Assembly: GCA_009693435.1 (NCBI GenBank) | Contig: SHXF01000020.1 | Location: 1 to 51,385 of the forward strand | Origin: Betaproteobacteria bacterium | Lineage (GTDB): Bacteria > Pseudomonadota > Gammaproteobacteria > Burkholderiales > SG8-39 | Direction of reading: 5' to 3' | Length of the DNA: 51,385 nt | Part shown: one piece after another, positions 33,651 to 45,099 of the stretch | How the letters are laid out: every line of letters begins with the position of its first letter | Numbering within the stretch: the stretch's first letter is position 1 | Program-made: the position numbers and the translations under genes | Notes under the pieces: model-generated | Told to the model about the DNA's origin: nothing | Databases searched by the model: none | The model's input: only the letters and a program-made list of their open reading frames with translations

Positions 33651-34724
33651 TCAGTCAAGTAAAGCGACGGCGAATTCACGCGCGCGGAACGGCTGAAGGT
33701 CGTCAATTCCTTCGCCAACCCCGATAAATCGTACTGGTATCGCAACTCCCCCTGAAAATTCGCCCAACGCGGGGGTCGAGCCGGACCGAACCGGGATTAT
33801 ATTGGACCGCGCGAGCGCTATCGCAGCCAGTATGCCGCCCTTTGCGGTGCCATCCAGCTTCGTGACGATCAAACCCGTCAGTCCGAGCGCCTTGTCGAAC
33901 GCAATAACTTGGCTGAGCGCGTTTTGTCCGGTATTGGCATCTATCACCAGCCAGACTTCCTGGGGTGCGCCAATCCTGGCTTTGCCGATAACACGCTTGA
34001 TTTTCGACACCTCTTCCATGAGGTGCAGCTGCGTAGGTAATCTCCCCGCCGTATCGGCTATCACTATGTCTGTCCCCCGGGCGCCAGCGGACTGGATGGC
34101 GTCGTAAATCACTGCGCCCGGGTCGGCGCCGGTTTGGGAGATCACTGAAACATTGTTTCTCGCGCCCCACTCGGCGAGCTGTTCGCGCGCTGCGGCCCGG
34201 AAGGTATCGCCTGCTGCGAGAACTACAGAGTGCCCGGACGCCTGCAAATTCTTCGCCAGCTTGCCAATGGACGTCGTTTTACCGGCACCGTTTACCCCGG
34301 CCAGCATGATGACGGTCGGTCGCTCTGGCCCGAGAAAAAAAGGTTTTTCGAGCGGGGCCAGCAATTCCGCGAGCAAATCCCGAAGTTCGGCCTTCAGCTG
34401 TTCCGCAGATTCGAGCTTTTTCCGTCTCGCACGCTCTCGCAGGCGTTCCAGAAGCCAGGTGGTCGCTGAAACACCCGCATCGCTGGATAGCAGGGCAGTT
34501 TCGAGTTCCTCGAACAGCGCCTCATCGATATTCCTCGCGCCCAGTATTGCGCCGAGTTGCGAACCGGTTTTCCTCAGCCCGTGGCGAAGCCGGTCAAGCC
34601 ACCCGGGTTTGGGAGACTTTTGCTCCACGACCGCGTGGGGTCCCCGCGTCAGCGCGGGCAACTCCGGTTCGAACGTGCCCGGTTCGGCGATATCCTTATT
34701 GTCCCGTTTGAAAAAACCAAGCAT
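33651..34724 (-). CDS. ftsY: Signal recognition particle receptor FtsY
   Basis: GTPase that docks ribosome-SRP complexes at the membrane for co-translational insertion. The 357-residue protein has a short acidic N-terminal A region, the helical N domain (about 45-125) and the G domain with GVNGAGKTT (143-151), DTAGR (224-228) and TKLDG (288-292). Between AKGGILAAIA and the closing IPVRFIGVGEGIDDL there are about 23 extra residues (roughly 304-326, including SGSTPALGEFSGG) that I do not expect in this family. The frame is uninterrupted, so this is an insertion, not damage. M16 genes are divergent. Confidence 0.95.
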   Translation of the reverse strand: MLGFFKRDNKDIAEPGTFEPELPALTRGPHAVVEQKSPKPGWLDRLRHGLRKTGSQLGAILGARNIDEALFEELETALLSSDAGVSATTWLLERLRERARRKKLESAEQLKAELRDLLAELLAPLEKPFFLGPERPTVIMLAGVNGAGKTTSIGKLAKNLQASGHSVVLAAGDTFRAAAREQLAEWGARNNVSVISQTGADPGAVIYDAIQSAGARGTDIVIADTAGRLPTQLHLMEEVSKIKRVIGKARIGAPQEVWLVIDANTGQNALSQVIAFDKALGLTGLIVTKLDGTAKGGILAAIALARSNIIPVRSGSTPALGEFSGGVAIPVRFIGVGEGIDDLQPFRAREFAVALLD

Positions 34725-34745
34725 TCGACGTTGCGTGCACCAAAG

Positions 34746-34766
34746 TAAAATACCAGACGAATTTTA
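34746..34766. promoter_or_regulatory. Possible divergent -10 elements between ftsY and the M16 gene
   Basis: TAAAAT occurs on the plus strand at 34746-34751 (towards the M16 gene) and on the minus strand at 34766-34761 (towards ftsY). The -35 regions are poor in both directions, so these are candidates only. Confidence 0.25.
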
Positions 34767-34781
34767 TCAGCTTAAGCGACG

Positions 34782-36146
34782 ATGCCCACCGTTTCTCCCT
34801 CGCTACTACTGTGCGTTTTGGCATTTTTCGCACCGTTGACCGCGGCCAATACCCTGGAACATCGGTTCGCCAACGGACTCAAGTTGATTGTAAAGGAAGA
34901 CCGGCGCGCGCCTACAGTCGTGCAGCAGATGTGGTACCGGACGGGCAGCATGGATGAGCGTAGTGGCACCACCGGTGTGGCCCACGTGCTCGAGCACATG
35001 ATGTTCAAGGGCACGTCGCGGTTCGGTCCCGGTGAATTTTCGCGGCGAATATCCAGTGTCGGCGGACGCGAAAACGCATTTACCGGACGCGACTACACCG
35101 TCTACTTCCAGCAGGTACAACGTGATTCTCTTGCGTTGGCAATGGAACTAGAAGCCGACCGAATGACAAATCTCGTGATCCGGCCGGGAGATTTCACCAA
35201 CGAAATCCAGGTGGTGATGGAAGAACGGCGGCTGCGTACCGAGGACCGGCCGCGTTCGCTCGTTTTCGAGGCAATGATGGCGGCCGCCTACACCGCTCAT
35301 CCATATCGTTGGCCCATCATCGGCTGGATGGAGGACCTCGCGGCCATGAAGTACGGTGACGCGGAAGCCTGGTACAGGCAATGGTACGCGCCGGAAAACG
35401 CGGTTCTCATCATTGTCGGCGATGTGAATGCGAAGTCTGTGGTCCGGCTGGCGCAACGGTACTACGGAACGATCAAGCGACGCGCGCTTTCCGTCAGGCG
35501 TCCGCAGTCTGAAGCGACACAGCGCGGCATCCGCCGCGTGGCGATCAAGGCGCCTGCTGATGCGGCGTACCTGATACTCGGCTTCAAGGCACCCGTATCG
35601 CGTGACCTTCAGCGCGATTGGGAGCCTGCAGCGCTGGAAGTGCTTGCTGGTGTGCTTTCCGGAAACGATTCGGCACGGCTCAACCAGTCGCTGGTACGCG
35701 ATAGCCGTGTGGCGACTGACGCAAGTGCAGGCTACGATCAATTGGCACGAGGCCCCGGAATGTTCTACTTGCACGGTACGGTGGCGCCGGGCCGCGCGAC
35801 CGTTGAACTTGAAACCGGATTTCGCGAAGCGGTTTCACGCATCGTCGCGGAGGGTGTGACCGCAAAGGAACTTGAACGGGTCAAGAGACAACTTGCTGCC
35901 GGGGAGATCTACAAGCGCGACTCCATATTCGCCCAGGCGATGCAAATCGGATTGCTCGAGAATGCCGGGTTTTCGCATCGCGATATCGACACCATGCTGA
36001 TCAAACTGAATGAGGTAACGGCTGAACAGGTTCGCGCTGTCGCGCGAAAGTACCTTGTGGACGATGGACTTACGGTTGCTGTCCTCGATCCGCAACCGCT
36101 CGATGCCCGCCCGCCACGGGCTGGCGCGCCGGCTGTGAGGCACTGA
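34782..36146 (+). CDS. M16 family zinc peptidase, catalytic subunit
   Basis: A periplasmic or secreted metalloprotease of 454 residues, with a signal peptide (about 1-22). The inverted zinc motif HxxEH is present as HVLEH (68-72), and the third ligand is probably E148 in VVMEERR, 76 residues after E71 in the typical spacing. A second M16 gene without the zinc motif overlaps its stop by one base (ATGA-type). Such pairs usually form a heterodimer of one catalytic and one structural half, as in mitochondrial processing peptidase. Its substrate is unknown. Confidence 0.92.
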   Translation: MPTVSPSLLLCVLAFFAPLTAANTLEHRFANGLKLIVKEDRRAPTVVQQMWYRTGSMDERSGTTGVAHVLEHMMFKGTSRFGPGEFSRRISSVGGRENAFTGRDYTVYFQQVQRDSLALAMELEADRMTNLVIRPGDFTNEIQVVMEERRLRTEDRPRSLVFEAMMAAAYTAHPYRWPIIGWMEDLAAMKYGDAEAWYRQWYAPENAVLIIVGDVNAKSVVRLAQRYYGTIKRRALSVRRPQSEATQRGIRRVAIKAPADAAYLILGFKAPVSRDLQRDWEPAALEVLAGVLSGNDSARLNQSLVRDSRVATDASAGYDQLARGPGMFYLHGTVAPGRATVELETGFREAVSRIVAEGVTAKELERVKRQLAAGEIYKRDSIFAQAMQIGLLENAGFSHRDIDTMLIKLNEVTAEQVRAVARKYLVDDGLTVAVLDPQPLDARPPRAGAPAVRH

Positions 36147-37475
36147 TGCCCATGCTGGGTCAATCAGCGAACAGCGCATTCAACGGAATGCACCAGATGT
36201 TCACCGCGATCGCGTTTGGGATAGGGATCGCCGCAGCTTCCGTAACGCAGGCCGCACCCGCGATCGAGCACTGGACGGCGGCAAGCGGTGCGCGGGTGTA
36301 CTTCATCGAATCACGTGGATTACCCATTCTTGATGTATCGATAGAATTCCCCGCAGGCAGCGCACGGGACAGAAGGGAGCAGGCCGGATTGGCGCAACTG
36401 ACGCTGGCGCTTCTTCCTGCCGGTACCGCAGACATACCGGAGTCGGAACTCTCGGCACAGTTTGCGGACGCGGGCGCGCAGATTGGCAGGAGTTTCGACC
36501 GTGACCGTTCCGGGTTAACTCTGCGCACACTGTCCTCGCATGCCGAACGGGAAAAGAATCTGCAACTGTTCGCCCGGATGCTGCAGCAGCCGGTATTTCC
36601 GCGGGCGGCGGTCGAACGAGAAAGAATCAGGATGATGGCGTCGGTGCGCGACAGTCTGACAAGGCCCGATAGCCTGGCGGAGCGGAGATTTTATGCTGCA
36701 GCCTACGCGAACCACCCCTACGGCAACCTTTCCACGGAGGATTCGCTGAAAGAGATTGACCGCGCCGCCGTGGAGCGCTTCTATCAAGATCATTATGCGG
36801 CGGGCCAGGCTGCCGTCGCGATCGTCGGTGATGTCTCCCGTGCAGAGGCGGCCGGTATCGCGGAACAACTTACCGCAGACCTGCCGCGCCATGCTGCCGG
36901 TACTGTGATAGCACCGTTGACCCCCGCCAACGCCGCTGTGTCATTCGCCGTTGCACATCCGGCAGCTCAGAGCCACGTTCTCATTGGCATTCCCGCTCTT
37001 TCCCGCATCGATCCCGAATACTTTCCGCTTGTCGTGGGTAATCATGTTCTGGGTGGCGGAGGCTTTGTATCGCGCCTTTATCGCGAAGTGCGCGAACGGC
37101 GCGGTTACGCGTACAGCGTCTACAGTTATTTTCTGCCACTGGGGGCACCAGGGCCTTTCCTTCTCGGGCTGCAAACCCGTAAGGCCGAGTCAAGGCTGGC
37201 CATTGCGCGAGCCCGCGAAGTGCTGGAAGAATTCGTCGCGAAGGGACCTACGGAGGCCGAGTTGAATGTAGCCAGGAAAAGCCTGTCCGGTGGATTCCCT
37301 TTGCGCATCGACTCCAACAGGAAACTGCTCGACCAGCTGGCTGTCATCGGGTTCTATCGCCTGCCCGTTACATGGCTGGAGGACTACTCGGGCCACATCA
37401 AACGCGTGTCGACAGCCGACGTACGGCGAGCCTTTAAGCGCATTGACCTGTCGAAGCTCGTGACAGTGATCGTCG

Positions 37476-37489
<14 letters not shown>
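36146..37489 (+). CDS. M16 family protein, non-catalytic partner
   Basis: A 447-residue M16 homologue with a signal peptide (about 15-37). The zinc motif is absent: the equivalent helix reads AGLAQLTLALLPAG. The R-Y pair that contacts substrate in M16 partners is kept in VRERRGYAYSV. It is therefore predicted to complement the preceding zinc-containing subunit. Several ATGs near the 5' end (36146, 36152, 36188) leave the exact start open. Its 3' end overlaps rsmD by 14 bases. Confidence 0.9.
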
Positions 37490-38831
<1,342 letters not shown>

Positions 38832-38863
38832 GTACGCAGACGGTCTGCTTGGCTACGCGACTT

Positions 38864-39679
38864 TCAGCGTTTTTGGCACCCTGGACAGAAAAAGGTCGAA
38901 CGTTGTCCTGTCCGGACGGACTTGACAGTCGTTCCGCACGCGCGGCACGGCAGATCCGCACGGCCGTAGACAAAATACTGCTGTTGAAAATAACCTGAAC
39001 TGCCGTCTGAATGCACGAAGTCGCGCAGGCTGCTGCCGCCTGCTGCGAGCGCGTCTCGAAGCGTATTGCGCACCGCATCGACCAGCGCAGCACAGCGTTT
39101 GCGGGAGAGCCGGTTGGCCCGCATCCGTGGGTGGATGTGGGCGCGGAACAGGCTTTCATTGGCATAAATATTCCCGACGCCTACGACTACAGTGTGGTTC
39201 ATCAACAACTGCTTTATGCCGATCTCGCGCGATCGCGTCGCCGAGTGGAGGAAGGCACCCGTAAAGTCTGGCGATAGCGGCTCAACGCCGAGGATTGAGA
39301 GGAGCGGGTGAGTATCCGGCGCCCCTTCGTGCCACAGAACGGCACCGAAGCGCCGGGGATCGCGCAACCGCAGCGCATAGCGCCCGAATTGCAGATCCAC
39401 ATGATCGTGTTTCTCGGGTTTAAGGTCGGATTGGATGACGCGCAGGCTGCCGGACATGCCCAGGTGCAGGATCAGCCAACCCGTGCCGAAGCCGACCAGG
39501 ATGTATTTCCCCCTGCGAAGTACTTGTGTCGCGCGTTTCCCCGTAATCCTGGCAGCAAGATCCTGCGGCACGAGCCAGCGCAACCGCCGCTCCCGTACGA
39601 TCGCTCCCGTCAGAACGTTATTGCTGATGAATGGTTCGATGCCGCGGCGGGTAATTTCTACTTCGGGAAGTTCCGGCAT
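38864..39679 (-). CDS. mutM: Formamidopyrimidine-DNA glycosylase
   Basis: Removes 8-oxoguanine and other oxidised purines from DNA. The 271-residue protein begins with the catalytic MPELPEVE (P2 is the nucleophile after methionine removal, E3 the acid), has K58 in RRGKYI, the GVGNIYANESLF motif, and ends with a four-cysteine zinc finger (CRACGTT ... CPGC) for DNA binding. It converges with the ferredoxin gene and is divergent from the TPR gene. Confidence 0.97.
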   Translation of the reverse strand: MPELPEVEITRRGIEPFISNNVLTGAIVRERRLRWLVPQDLAARITGKRATQVLRRGKYILVGFGTGWLILHLGMSGSLRVIQSDLKPEKHDHVDLQFGRYALRLRDPRRFGAVLWHEGAPDTHPLLSILGVEPLSPDFTGAFLHSATRSREIGIKQLLMNHTVVVGVGNIYANESLFRAHIHPRMRANRLSRKRCAALVDAVRNTLRDALAAGGSSLRDFVHSDGSSGYFQQQYFVYGRADLPCRACGTTVKSVRTGQRSTFFCPGCQKR

Positions 39680-39752
39680 TCTGGCTTGCCATCTTTCTTG
39701 TCGTGTACGGGAAATATACTAAACTGTCAGCCCTCCGTCTTGGCTGTCGAAA

Positions 39753-41600
39753 ATGAACCCCTGCGCGCGCGCCATCGTATTGCCATCATCCCTTTTTCTT
39801 GCGGATTCCCGGAGAGTCAGGCTGTCACGTCTGGTGGGCTTGCTCATGTTGCTCGGGATCGTGGCAGGCTGCGCGCAGCCGATGGTCACGCGGCAGGACG
39901 CGGGGGAATCCGTGCAAATACAACAGGTGCCGGTTAGCGCTGGGGAATCTGACAAGCGTGAAGAAGCGCCGGCGTCACGGGTTGCCGATCCCGCCCCGGA
40001 CCTTCCGAAAAATGAACTCACGGAGAACATTGTCTACGAGTTCCTGCTCGCCGAAATTGCGCAGCAGCGCGGCAATCCGGGCATTTCCGCGCAGGCGTAT
40101 TTGGATCTCGCAAAGCGAACCCGTGACCCACGTATCGCCAGACGGGCCACCGAGGTGTCGGTATTGGCCCGGATGGCCAGTTCGGCCGTCGACGCAGCAA
40201 AGATATGGCACGAGGTCGACCCGAAATCTTCGCGCGCGCTCCAGACCCTGTCCGGGCTGCTGGTCAGTTTCGACCGCCTCGATGAAGCGCGTCCTTATCT
40301 GGAAAAACTGATCGGCTCGGGCGCCATGGACCCCGGCGACGCGTTCATGCAGCTTAATCGGACATTGGCGAATTCAAAGGACAAAGATGGCGCCTTGCGA
40401 CTGGTGCAACAACTGGCGGAAAGTTTCCCAAAACTGCCGCAAGCGCATTTTGCCGTAGGCCAGGCGGCCGCAAGCGCCAATCGCGAGGACCTGGCGCTGT
40501 CGTCGCTGAGCAAGTCCGCGGAGTTGCGCCCCCAATGGGAAGCGCCGCCACTGTTGCAGGCGCAAATTCTTCAGCGCGGGAAACGCAACTCAGATGCACT
40601 AAAGGTGCTGTCGGAATATCTGGCGAAATATCCTAAGTCGCGCGAAGTGCGGGTCAGTTATGCCCGAGCGCTCGTCGCGGAGAAGCGGTACGTCGATGCG
40701 CGCGGCGAGTTTCAGCGCTTGGTTACCGACTTTCCCGAGAACCCCGAAGTGGTGCTGGCCGTCGGTCTGCTTGCAATGCAGCTCAACGATTACGCCGAGG
40801 CGGAGGTGAACCTGAAAAGGCTGCTGAGCCTCGATTATCCGGATCGCGACAGCATCCGCCTGTATCTGGGGCAGATCGCCGAAGAGCGCAAGCTCCTGCC
40901 CGAAGCCCTGCGCTGGTATGGCGAGATCGTCCGAGGGGACCACTATATCAGCGCCCAGATGCGTTATGCACAAGTGCTTGCAAGACAGAACAAGCTCGAC
41001 GACGCGCGTGCCCATTTGCGTAATATCAACACAACCACTGTGCAGCAGAAAACGCAGTTGCTGCTCGCCGAAGCGGGGCTGTTGCGCGATGCCGGACAGT
41101 CGAAGACTGCATTCGATCTGCTTGACGGCGCGCTTGGCGCGGAGCCGAACAACCCCGATCTGCTCTACGATCACGCCATGCTGGCGGAGAAAACGGATCG
41201 CCTGGACACGTTGGAGTCCAGTCTTCGCAAATTGATCCAGTTGCGCCCCGAGCACGCACACGCCTACAACGCCTTGGGGTATTCCCTGGCTGATCGGAAT
41301 ATCCGGTTGCCGGAGGCACGCGGACTGATCGAAAAGGCGCTCGCGCTTGCGCCGAATGACGCATTCATCATCGACAGTATGGGTTGGGTAATGTATCGCC
41401 TGGGGGAGGTTGAATCGGCGCTGACCCACCTGCAGCGCGCCTACACCGAGCGACAGGATTCGGAGATCGCATCGCACCTTGTGGAAGTCTTGTGGGTCGC
41501 GGGCAGACGCGACGAAGCGCAGAAAGTGTGGAGCGACGCGCTTCAAAAATATCCTGACAACGAAGCGCTGATCAATACCATGAAGCGGATGCGGCGCTAA
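39753..41600 (+). CDS. Large TPR-repeat lipoprotein
   Basis: A 615-residue exported protein with a lipobox (IVAGC, near residue 40) and multiple tetratricopeptide repeats from about residue 80 to the C terminus, for example YLDLAKRTRDPRIARRATEV and AYNALGYSLADRN. The n-region before the lipobox is long, so a later start is possible. Proteins of this kind commonly stand directly upstream of lolB in Betaproteobacteria and are suspected to help outer-membrane assembly, but no function is established. It leads the lolB-ispE-tRNA-prs block. Confidence 0.85.
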   Translation: MNPCARAIVLPSSLFLADSRRVRLSRLVGLLMLLGIVAGCAQPMVTRQDAGESVQIQQVPVSAGESDKREEAPASRVADPAPDLPKNELTENIVYEFLLAEIAQQRGNPGISAQAYLDLAKRTRDPRIARRATEVSVLARMASSAVDAAKIWHEVDPKSSRALQTLSGLLVSFDRLDEARPYLEKLIGSGAMDPGDAFMQLNRTLANSKDKDGALRLVQQLAESFPKLPQAHFAVGQAAASANREDLALSSLSKSAELRPQWEAPPLLQAQILQRGKRNSDALKVLSEYLAKYPKSREVRVSYARALVAEKRYVDARGEFQRLVTDFPENPEVVLAVGLLAMQLNDYAEAEVNLKRLLSLDYPDRDSIRLYLGQIAEERKLLPEALRWYGEIVRGDHYISAQMRYAQVLARQNKLDDARAHLRNINTTTVQQKTQLLLAEAGLLRDAGQSKTAFDLLDGALGAEPNNPDLLYDHAMLAEKTDRLDTLESSLRKLIQLRPEHAHAYNALGYSLADRNIRLPEARGLIEKALALAPNDAFIIDSMGWVMYRLGEVESALTHLQRAYTERQDSEIASHLVEVLWVAGRRDEAQKVWSDALQKYPDNEALINTMKRMRR

Positions 41601-41621
41601 CCGGACATCGATCAATCCATC

Positions 41622-42197
41622 GTGCTTCGTCATGGCCTCGTCGCCGCCGCAGCCGTCTGTCTTTGGGGTTGCGCGTCGTTGCACGAATCACTGGTGCCGT
41701 TGCGGGGAGAGGATGCCTTCGAAGCAAGCGGACGCGTAGCGGTCAGGGCGGGCAAAGAGGGGTCGACAGGGCGATTCTCGTGGCGCCACGATGCGCTCAG
41801 CGACGAACTGTTGATAACCTCTCCGTTCGGCCAGGGCGTGGCGCGCATCAATCGGCGGGACGGTCGGGTCCTGCTGGTCACCGCTGATTCAAAAGAGTAC
41901 GTGGCGCCCGACGCGGAGAGCCTTACCGAGAAGGTTCTCGGCTGGCGTCTGCCGCTTGCGGGATTACCCGACTGGATTCGCGGGCGCGTCAGCGCCGCCA
42001 GACCCGCAGAGACAAGGCGAGACGAGCGGGGTCGCGTCGTTGAATTGGCGCAGGACGATTGGCGCGTCGAATTCCAGGAGTTTGAAGGTGCGCTGCCTTC
42101 TCGGATACGACTGGCGCGCGGGGATCTTGAGATACGGTTGGTTATAGAGCGCTGGACGCACGCCGGACCAGACACCTCGAGGGTCGACGCGAAGTGA
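41622..42197 (+). CDS. lolB: Outer-membrane lipoprotein LolB
   Basis: Receives lipoproteins from the carrier LolA and inserts them into the outer membrane. The 191-residue precursor has a signal with lipobox LWGC (C17) and a LolA/LolB barrel domain with the FEASGRVAVR and GRFSWRHDALSDELLITSPFG-type strands. The start is GTG 41622. It overlaps ispE by four bases (GTGA), which is the common beta/gamma order lolB-ispE. Confidence 0.92.
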   Translation: MLRHGLVAAAAVCLWGCASLHESLVPLRGEDAFEASGRVAVRAGKEGSTGRFSWRHDALSDELLITSPFGQGVARINRRDGRVLLVTADSKEYVAPDAESLTEKVLGWRLPLAGLPDWIRGRVSAARPAETRRDERGRVVELAQDDWRVEFQEFEGALPSRIRLARGDLEIRLVIERWTHAGPDTSRVDAK

Positions 42198-43030
42198 ACG
42201 AATGGCAAAAAACCTGGCCGGCGCCGGCGAAGCTCAATCTTTTCCTTCATGTCATTGGTCGACGTGATGACGGCTACCACCTCATCCAAACCGTGTTTCG
42301 CCTGATCGGGTGCTACGACTTGCTGCGATTCGCGCCCTCTGCGACGATCGAACTCGGACAGCCGCTACCGGGCGTAAGGGAAGAGGATGAATTGTGCGTT
42401 CGGGCGGCTCATTTGCTGCAAGGTCAGACCCGTTGCCGGAAAGGCGTCACAGTCTTTCTGGACAAGCGGATCCCCATCGGCGGCGGAATGGGCGGCGGAA
42501 GTTCTGACGCGGCAACAACGCTTTGGGCGTTAAATCGTCTTTGGGATCTGCGTCTGCCTCGTGAACGCCTGGCTGCATTGGGGTTGCGGCTGGGTGCCGA
42601 CGTGCCGTTCTTTCTTTTCGGCCGGAACGCGTTTGCCGAAGGGGTAGGAGAGGTATTGGCGCAGATTGAACTGCCAGCCGCCTGGTACGTAGTGCTGGTG
42701 CCGCCAGTTGCTGTACCTACAGCTCGAATGTTTGCTGACCCTGGATTGACACGAGATACAAAAAGCATCAAAATATCAGGCTTTTCCATAGGCCTTGGGC
42801 ACAATGATCTTGAGCCGGTGGCGTGCCGGCACTTTCCTGAAGTCCGAACGTACCTGACTTGGCTTTCGCAGTTCGGAACGGCGCGGATGAGTGGATCAGG
42901 GGCCTGTGTATTCGCTGAGTTTGGATCCGAAGCAGCGGCGCGCTCGGTAGTTTCCAGATTGCCGGACGCGATGCGGGGGTTTGTTGCGCCTTCCCTGGAC
43001 CGGCATCCGTTGACTGGCGGCACAGAATAG
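42194..43030 (+). CDS. ispE: 4-diphosphocytidyl-2-C-methyl-D-erythritol kinase
   Basis: ATP-dependent kinase of the non-mevalonate isoprenoid pathway. The 278-residue GHMP-kinase protein shows PAPAKLNLFLHV at the N terminus, the ATP loop PIGGGMGGGSSDAA, ADVPFFLFG, and the C-terminal ARMSGSGACVFAEF motif. The start is a GTG overlapping lolB. tRNA-Gln follows after nine bases, so both are likely transcribed together. Confidence 0.96.
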   Translation: MNEWQKTWPAPAKLNLFLHVIGRRDDGYHLIQTVFRLIGCYDLLRFAPSATIELGQPLPGVREEDELCVRAAHLLQGQTRCRKGVTVFLDKRIPIGGGMGGGSSDAATTLWALNRLWDLRLPRERLAALGLRLGADVPFFLFGRNAFAEGVGEVLAQIELPAAWYVVLVPPVAVPTARMFADPGLTRDTKSIKISGFSIGLGHNDLEPVACRHFPEVRTYLTWLSQFGTARMSGSGACVFAEFGSEAAARSVVSRLPDAMRGFVAPSLDRHPLTGGTE

Positions 43031-43039
43031 GTTTTCGCT

Positions 43040-43116
43040 TGGGGAGTCGCCAAGCTGGTTAAGGCACCGGATTTTGATTCCGGCATGCGAAGGTTCGAAT
43101 CCTTCCTCCCCAGCCA
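43040..43116 (+). tRNA. tRNA-Gln (anticodon TTG)
   Basis: A full cloverleaf: acceptor TGGGGAG pairs with CTCCCCA (43106-43112), discriminator G, and CCA encoded at 43114-43116. The anticodon stem CCGGA/TCCGG (43067-43071, 43079-43083) encloses the loop TTTTGAT with anticodon TTG at 43074-43076, reading CAA and CAG glutamine codons. The T-arm GGTTCGAATCC is standard. The ispE-tRNA-Gln-prs order is a conserved betaproteobacterial arrangement. Confidence 0.97.
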
Positions 43117-43260
43117 GCTCTTGCCGGCGTGGAAAGTGGTAATGGCGTCCTGGAGGCAACGGGCGCGGAATTTGGGCACGGGTGAAGTTCGTGCAACGGG
43201 CCTCCCCGTCCGCAATTCATCGGGCATACAGACAGCAGTAAAGGTTTTGGGGCTGAGACC

Positions 43261-44214
43261 ATGGCGTACGAAAGCCTGATGGTATTCACGGGCAGCGCGA
43301 ATCCGCTGCTGGCGCATGCTGTGGTCAGGCGCCTGAATATTCCGATCGGGCATAGCACGGTCAGCAAGTTCTCCGACGGCGAGATCATGGTTGAGTTGCT
43401 GGAAAACGTGCGCGGCAAGGATTGTTTCGTGTTGCAGTCCACATGCGCGCCGACCAATGACAGCCTGATGGAAGTGCTGCTCATGGTTGATGCCTTGAAA
43501 CGCGCTTCGGCGGCACGCGTGACGGCCGCGATACCGTATTTCGGCTATGCGCGACAGGACCGGCGCCCGCGTTCGGCGCGCGTCGCGATTTCTGCAAAAG
43601 TCGTGGCGAACATGCTCCAAGCTGCGGGCGTGGACAGGGTGCTGACGATGGACCTGCATGCGGACCAGATTCAGGGTTTTTTCGACGTGCCGGTTGATAA
43701 TATTTACGCAACGCCAGTGCTGCTTGGCGACGTGTGGAAGCACAGCTACGAGAATTTGCTGGTGGTATCGCCTGACGTTGGCGGTGTGGTGCGGGCTCGG
43801 GCCATCGCGAAGCGTCTCGAGGCCGATCTCGCGATAATCGACAAGCGTCGACCTCGCGCGAACATGTCCGAGGTTATGAACATAATCGGCGAAAAGGTAA
43901 GCGGTCGCGCCTGCGTGATCATGGACGACATCGTCGACACCGCCGGGACGCTGACGAAGGCCGCGCAGGCCCTCAAGGATGAGGGCGCGTCGCGGGTGGT
44001 TGCGTATTGCACGCATCCGGTGCTTTCGGGAAATGCGATCGAACGCATAGTCGGGCCGTCGCTCGACGAGTTGGTAGTGACGGACAGCATCCCGTTGTCC
44101 CGCGAGGCGCAGGGATGCGGCAAGATCCGCGTATTGTCGGTGGCCGGACTGCTTGCCGAAACGATTTTGCGTATCAGCAACGAAGATTCAGTCAGTTCAC
44201 TTTTCATGGAGTAG
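43261..44214 (+). CDS. prs: Ribose-phosphate pyrophosphokinase
   Basis: Makes PRPP from ribose-5-phosphate and ATP for nucleotide, histidine and tryptophan synthesis. The 317-residue length is standard. Conserved motifs are [10 protein letters not shown], the flexible ATP loop [19 protein letters not shown], the catalytic [16 protein letters not shown] stretch and the PRPP-binding [12 protein letters not shown]. It follows tRNA-Gln by 144 bases and precedes rplY by 124. Confidence 0.97.
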   Translation: MAYESLMVFTGSANPLLAHAVVRRLNIPIGHSTVSKFSDGEIMVELLENVRGKDCFVLQSTCAPTNDSLMEVLLMVDALKRASAARVTAAIPYFGYARQDRRPRSARVAISAKVVANMLQAAGVDRVLTMDLHADQIQGFFDVPVDNIYATPVLLGDVWKHSYENLLVVSPDVGGVVRARAIAKRLEADLAIIDKRRPRANMSEVMNIIGEKVSGRACVIMDDIVDTAGTLTKAAQALKDEGASRVVAYCTHPVLSGNAIERIVGPSLDELVVTDSIPLSREAQGCGKIRVLSVAGLLAETILRISNEDSVSSLFME

Positions 44215-44338
44215 AGCGGCGGTCCCTGGTCGCACGGGCCGTCAATGGGATATCGGTCGGGAAGCAAGTATTCCCGGGAGGCTGTTCCCAATTTAATCAA
44301 CCCGGCCCGCGAGGTGCCGGTTCATATCGGAGATCGTC

Positions 44339-45040
44339 ATGGCAATAGAAGTCGTCGCGCAAACGCGCAAACTGCAGGGAACGGGTGCGAGCCGCCGCCT
44401 GCGCCGGAGCGGAACAGTTCCCGGCATCCTGTACGGGGGCAGGAAGCCGGCGGTCACCATCGAGCTCGACCACAATTCCCTGTATCACCAGCTGCGTAAC
44501 GAGAAATTTCACGCGTCGATCCTGACCCTGGACCTCGAAGGCACAAAGGAGCAGGTGCTGCTGCGGGCAGTAAATATGCACCCGTTCAAAGTGCAGGTAC
44601 AGCATATCGATTTCCAGCGGATTTCCGCAGACGAAAAGATTCACATGAAGGTTCCGCTGCATTTTGTCAACGCAGACGTTTCGCCGGCGGTGAAGCAGTC
44701 TTCCGGCCTGGTCAGCCACATCCTGAACGAACTCAACATACGTTGTTTGCCCGCGGATCTTCCGGAATTCATCGAGGTGGACCTGTCCGGCCTCACCATC
44801 GGCCATTCGATTCACCTGAGGGATATAGCGATGCCAAGAGGTGTCGAGCCAATCCTGCGTGGTTCTGAAAACCCGCCGGTTGCCACCGCGCAGATTCCGC
44901 GCGCGGCAATCGAGGAAGAAACCGCCGCTGCAGCTGCCGCAGCGGAAAGTGCGCCCGCAGCCGCGGATGTGCCGGCGGCGAAACAGAAAGAGCCGGTTGC
45001 TGCTGCCAAGGACGATAAAGGCGGTAAGGACAAGAAGTAA
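44339..45040 (+). CDS. rplY: Large ribosomal subunit protein bL25 (Ctc form)
   Basis: 5S rRNA-binding ribosomal protein in the long general-stress (CTC) form. The 233 residues include the N-terminal bL25 barrel (about 4-95, with [20 protein letters not shown]), the TL5 C-terminal beta domain (about 100-185) and a disordered tail rich in alanine, glutamate and lysine. The ATG follows GGAG at 44329-44332 or so. The end is marked by a strong rho-independent terminator at 45068-45095. Confidence 0.96.
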   Translation: MAIEVVAQTRKLQGTGASRRLRRSGTVPGILYGGRKPAVTIELDHNSLYHQLRNEKFHASILTLDLEGTKEQVLLRAVNMHPFKVQVQHIDFQRISADEKIHMKVPLHFVNADVSPAVKQSSGLVSHILNELNIRCLPADLPEFIEVDLSGLTIGHSIHLRDIAMPRGVEPILRGSENPPVATAQIPRAAIEEETAAAAAAAESAPAAADVPAAKQKEPVAAAKDDKGGKDKK

Positions 45041-45067
45041 CGCCAGGAACACATTCATCCAGTTCAC

Positions 45068-45095
45068 GGGCGGGGTAATCCCCCGCCCTTTTTTT
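45068..45095 (+). terminator. Rho-independent terminator after rplY
   Basis: An 8-bp GC stem GGGCGGGG/CCCCGCCC (45068-45075, 45081-45088) with a five-base loop is followed by seven T residues (45089-45095). It ends only four bases before the pth start codon. Confidence 0.93.
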
Positions 45096-45099
45096 GCAT

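Noticed and set aside
33644..33745. Longer FtsE start within ftsY
   Set aside because: The added residues have no similarity to FtsE and are read from the ftsY 3' end; TTG 33643 gives the usual length.
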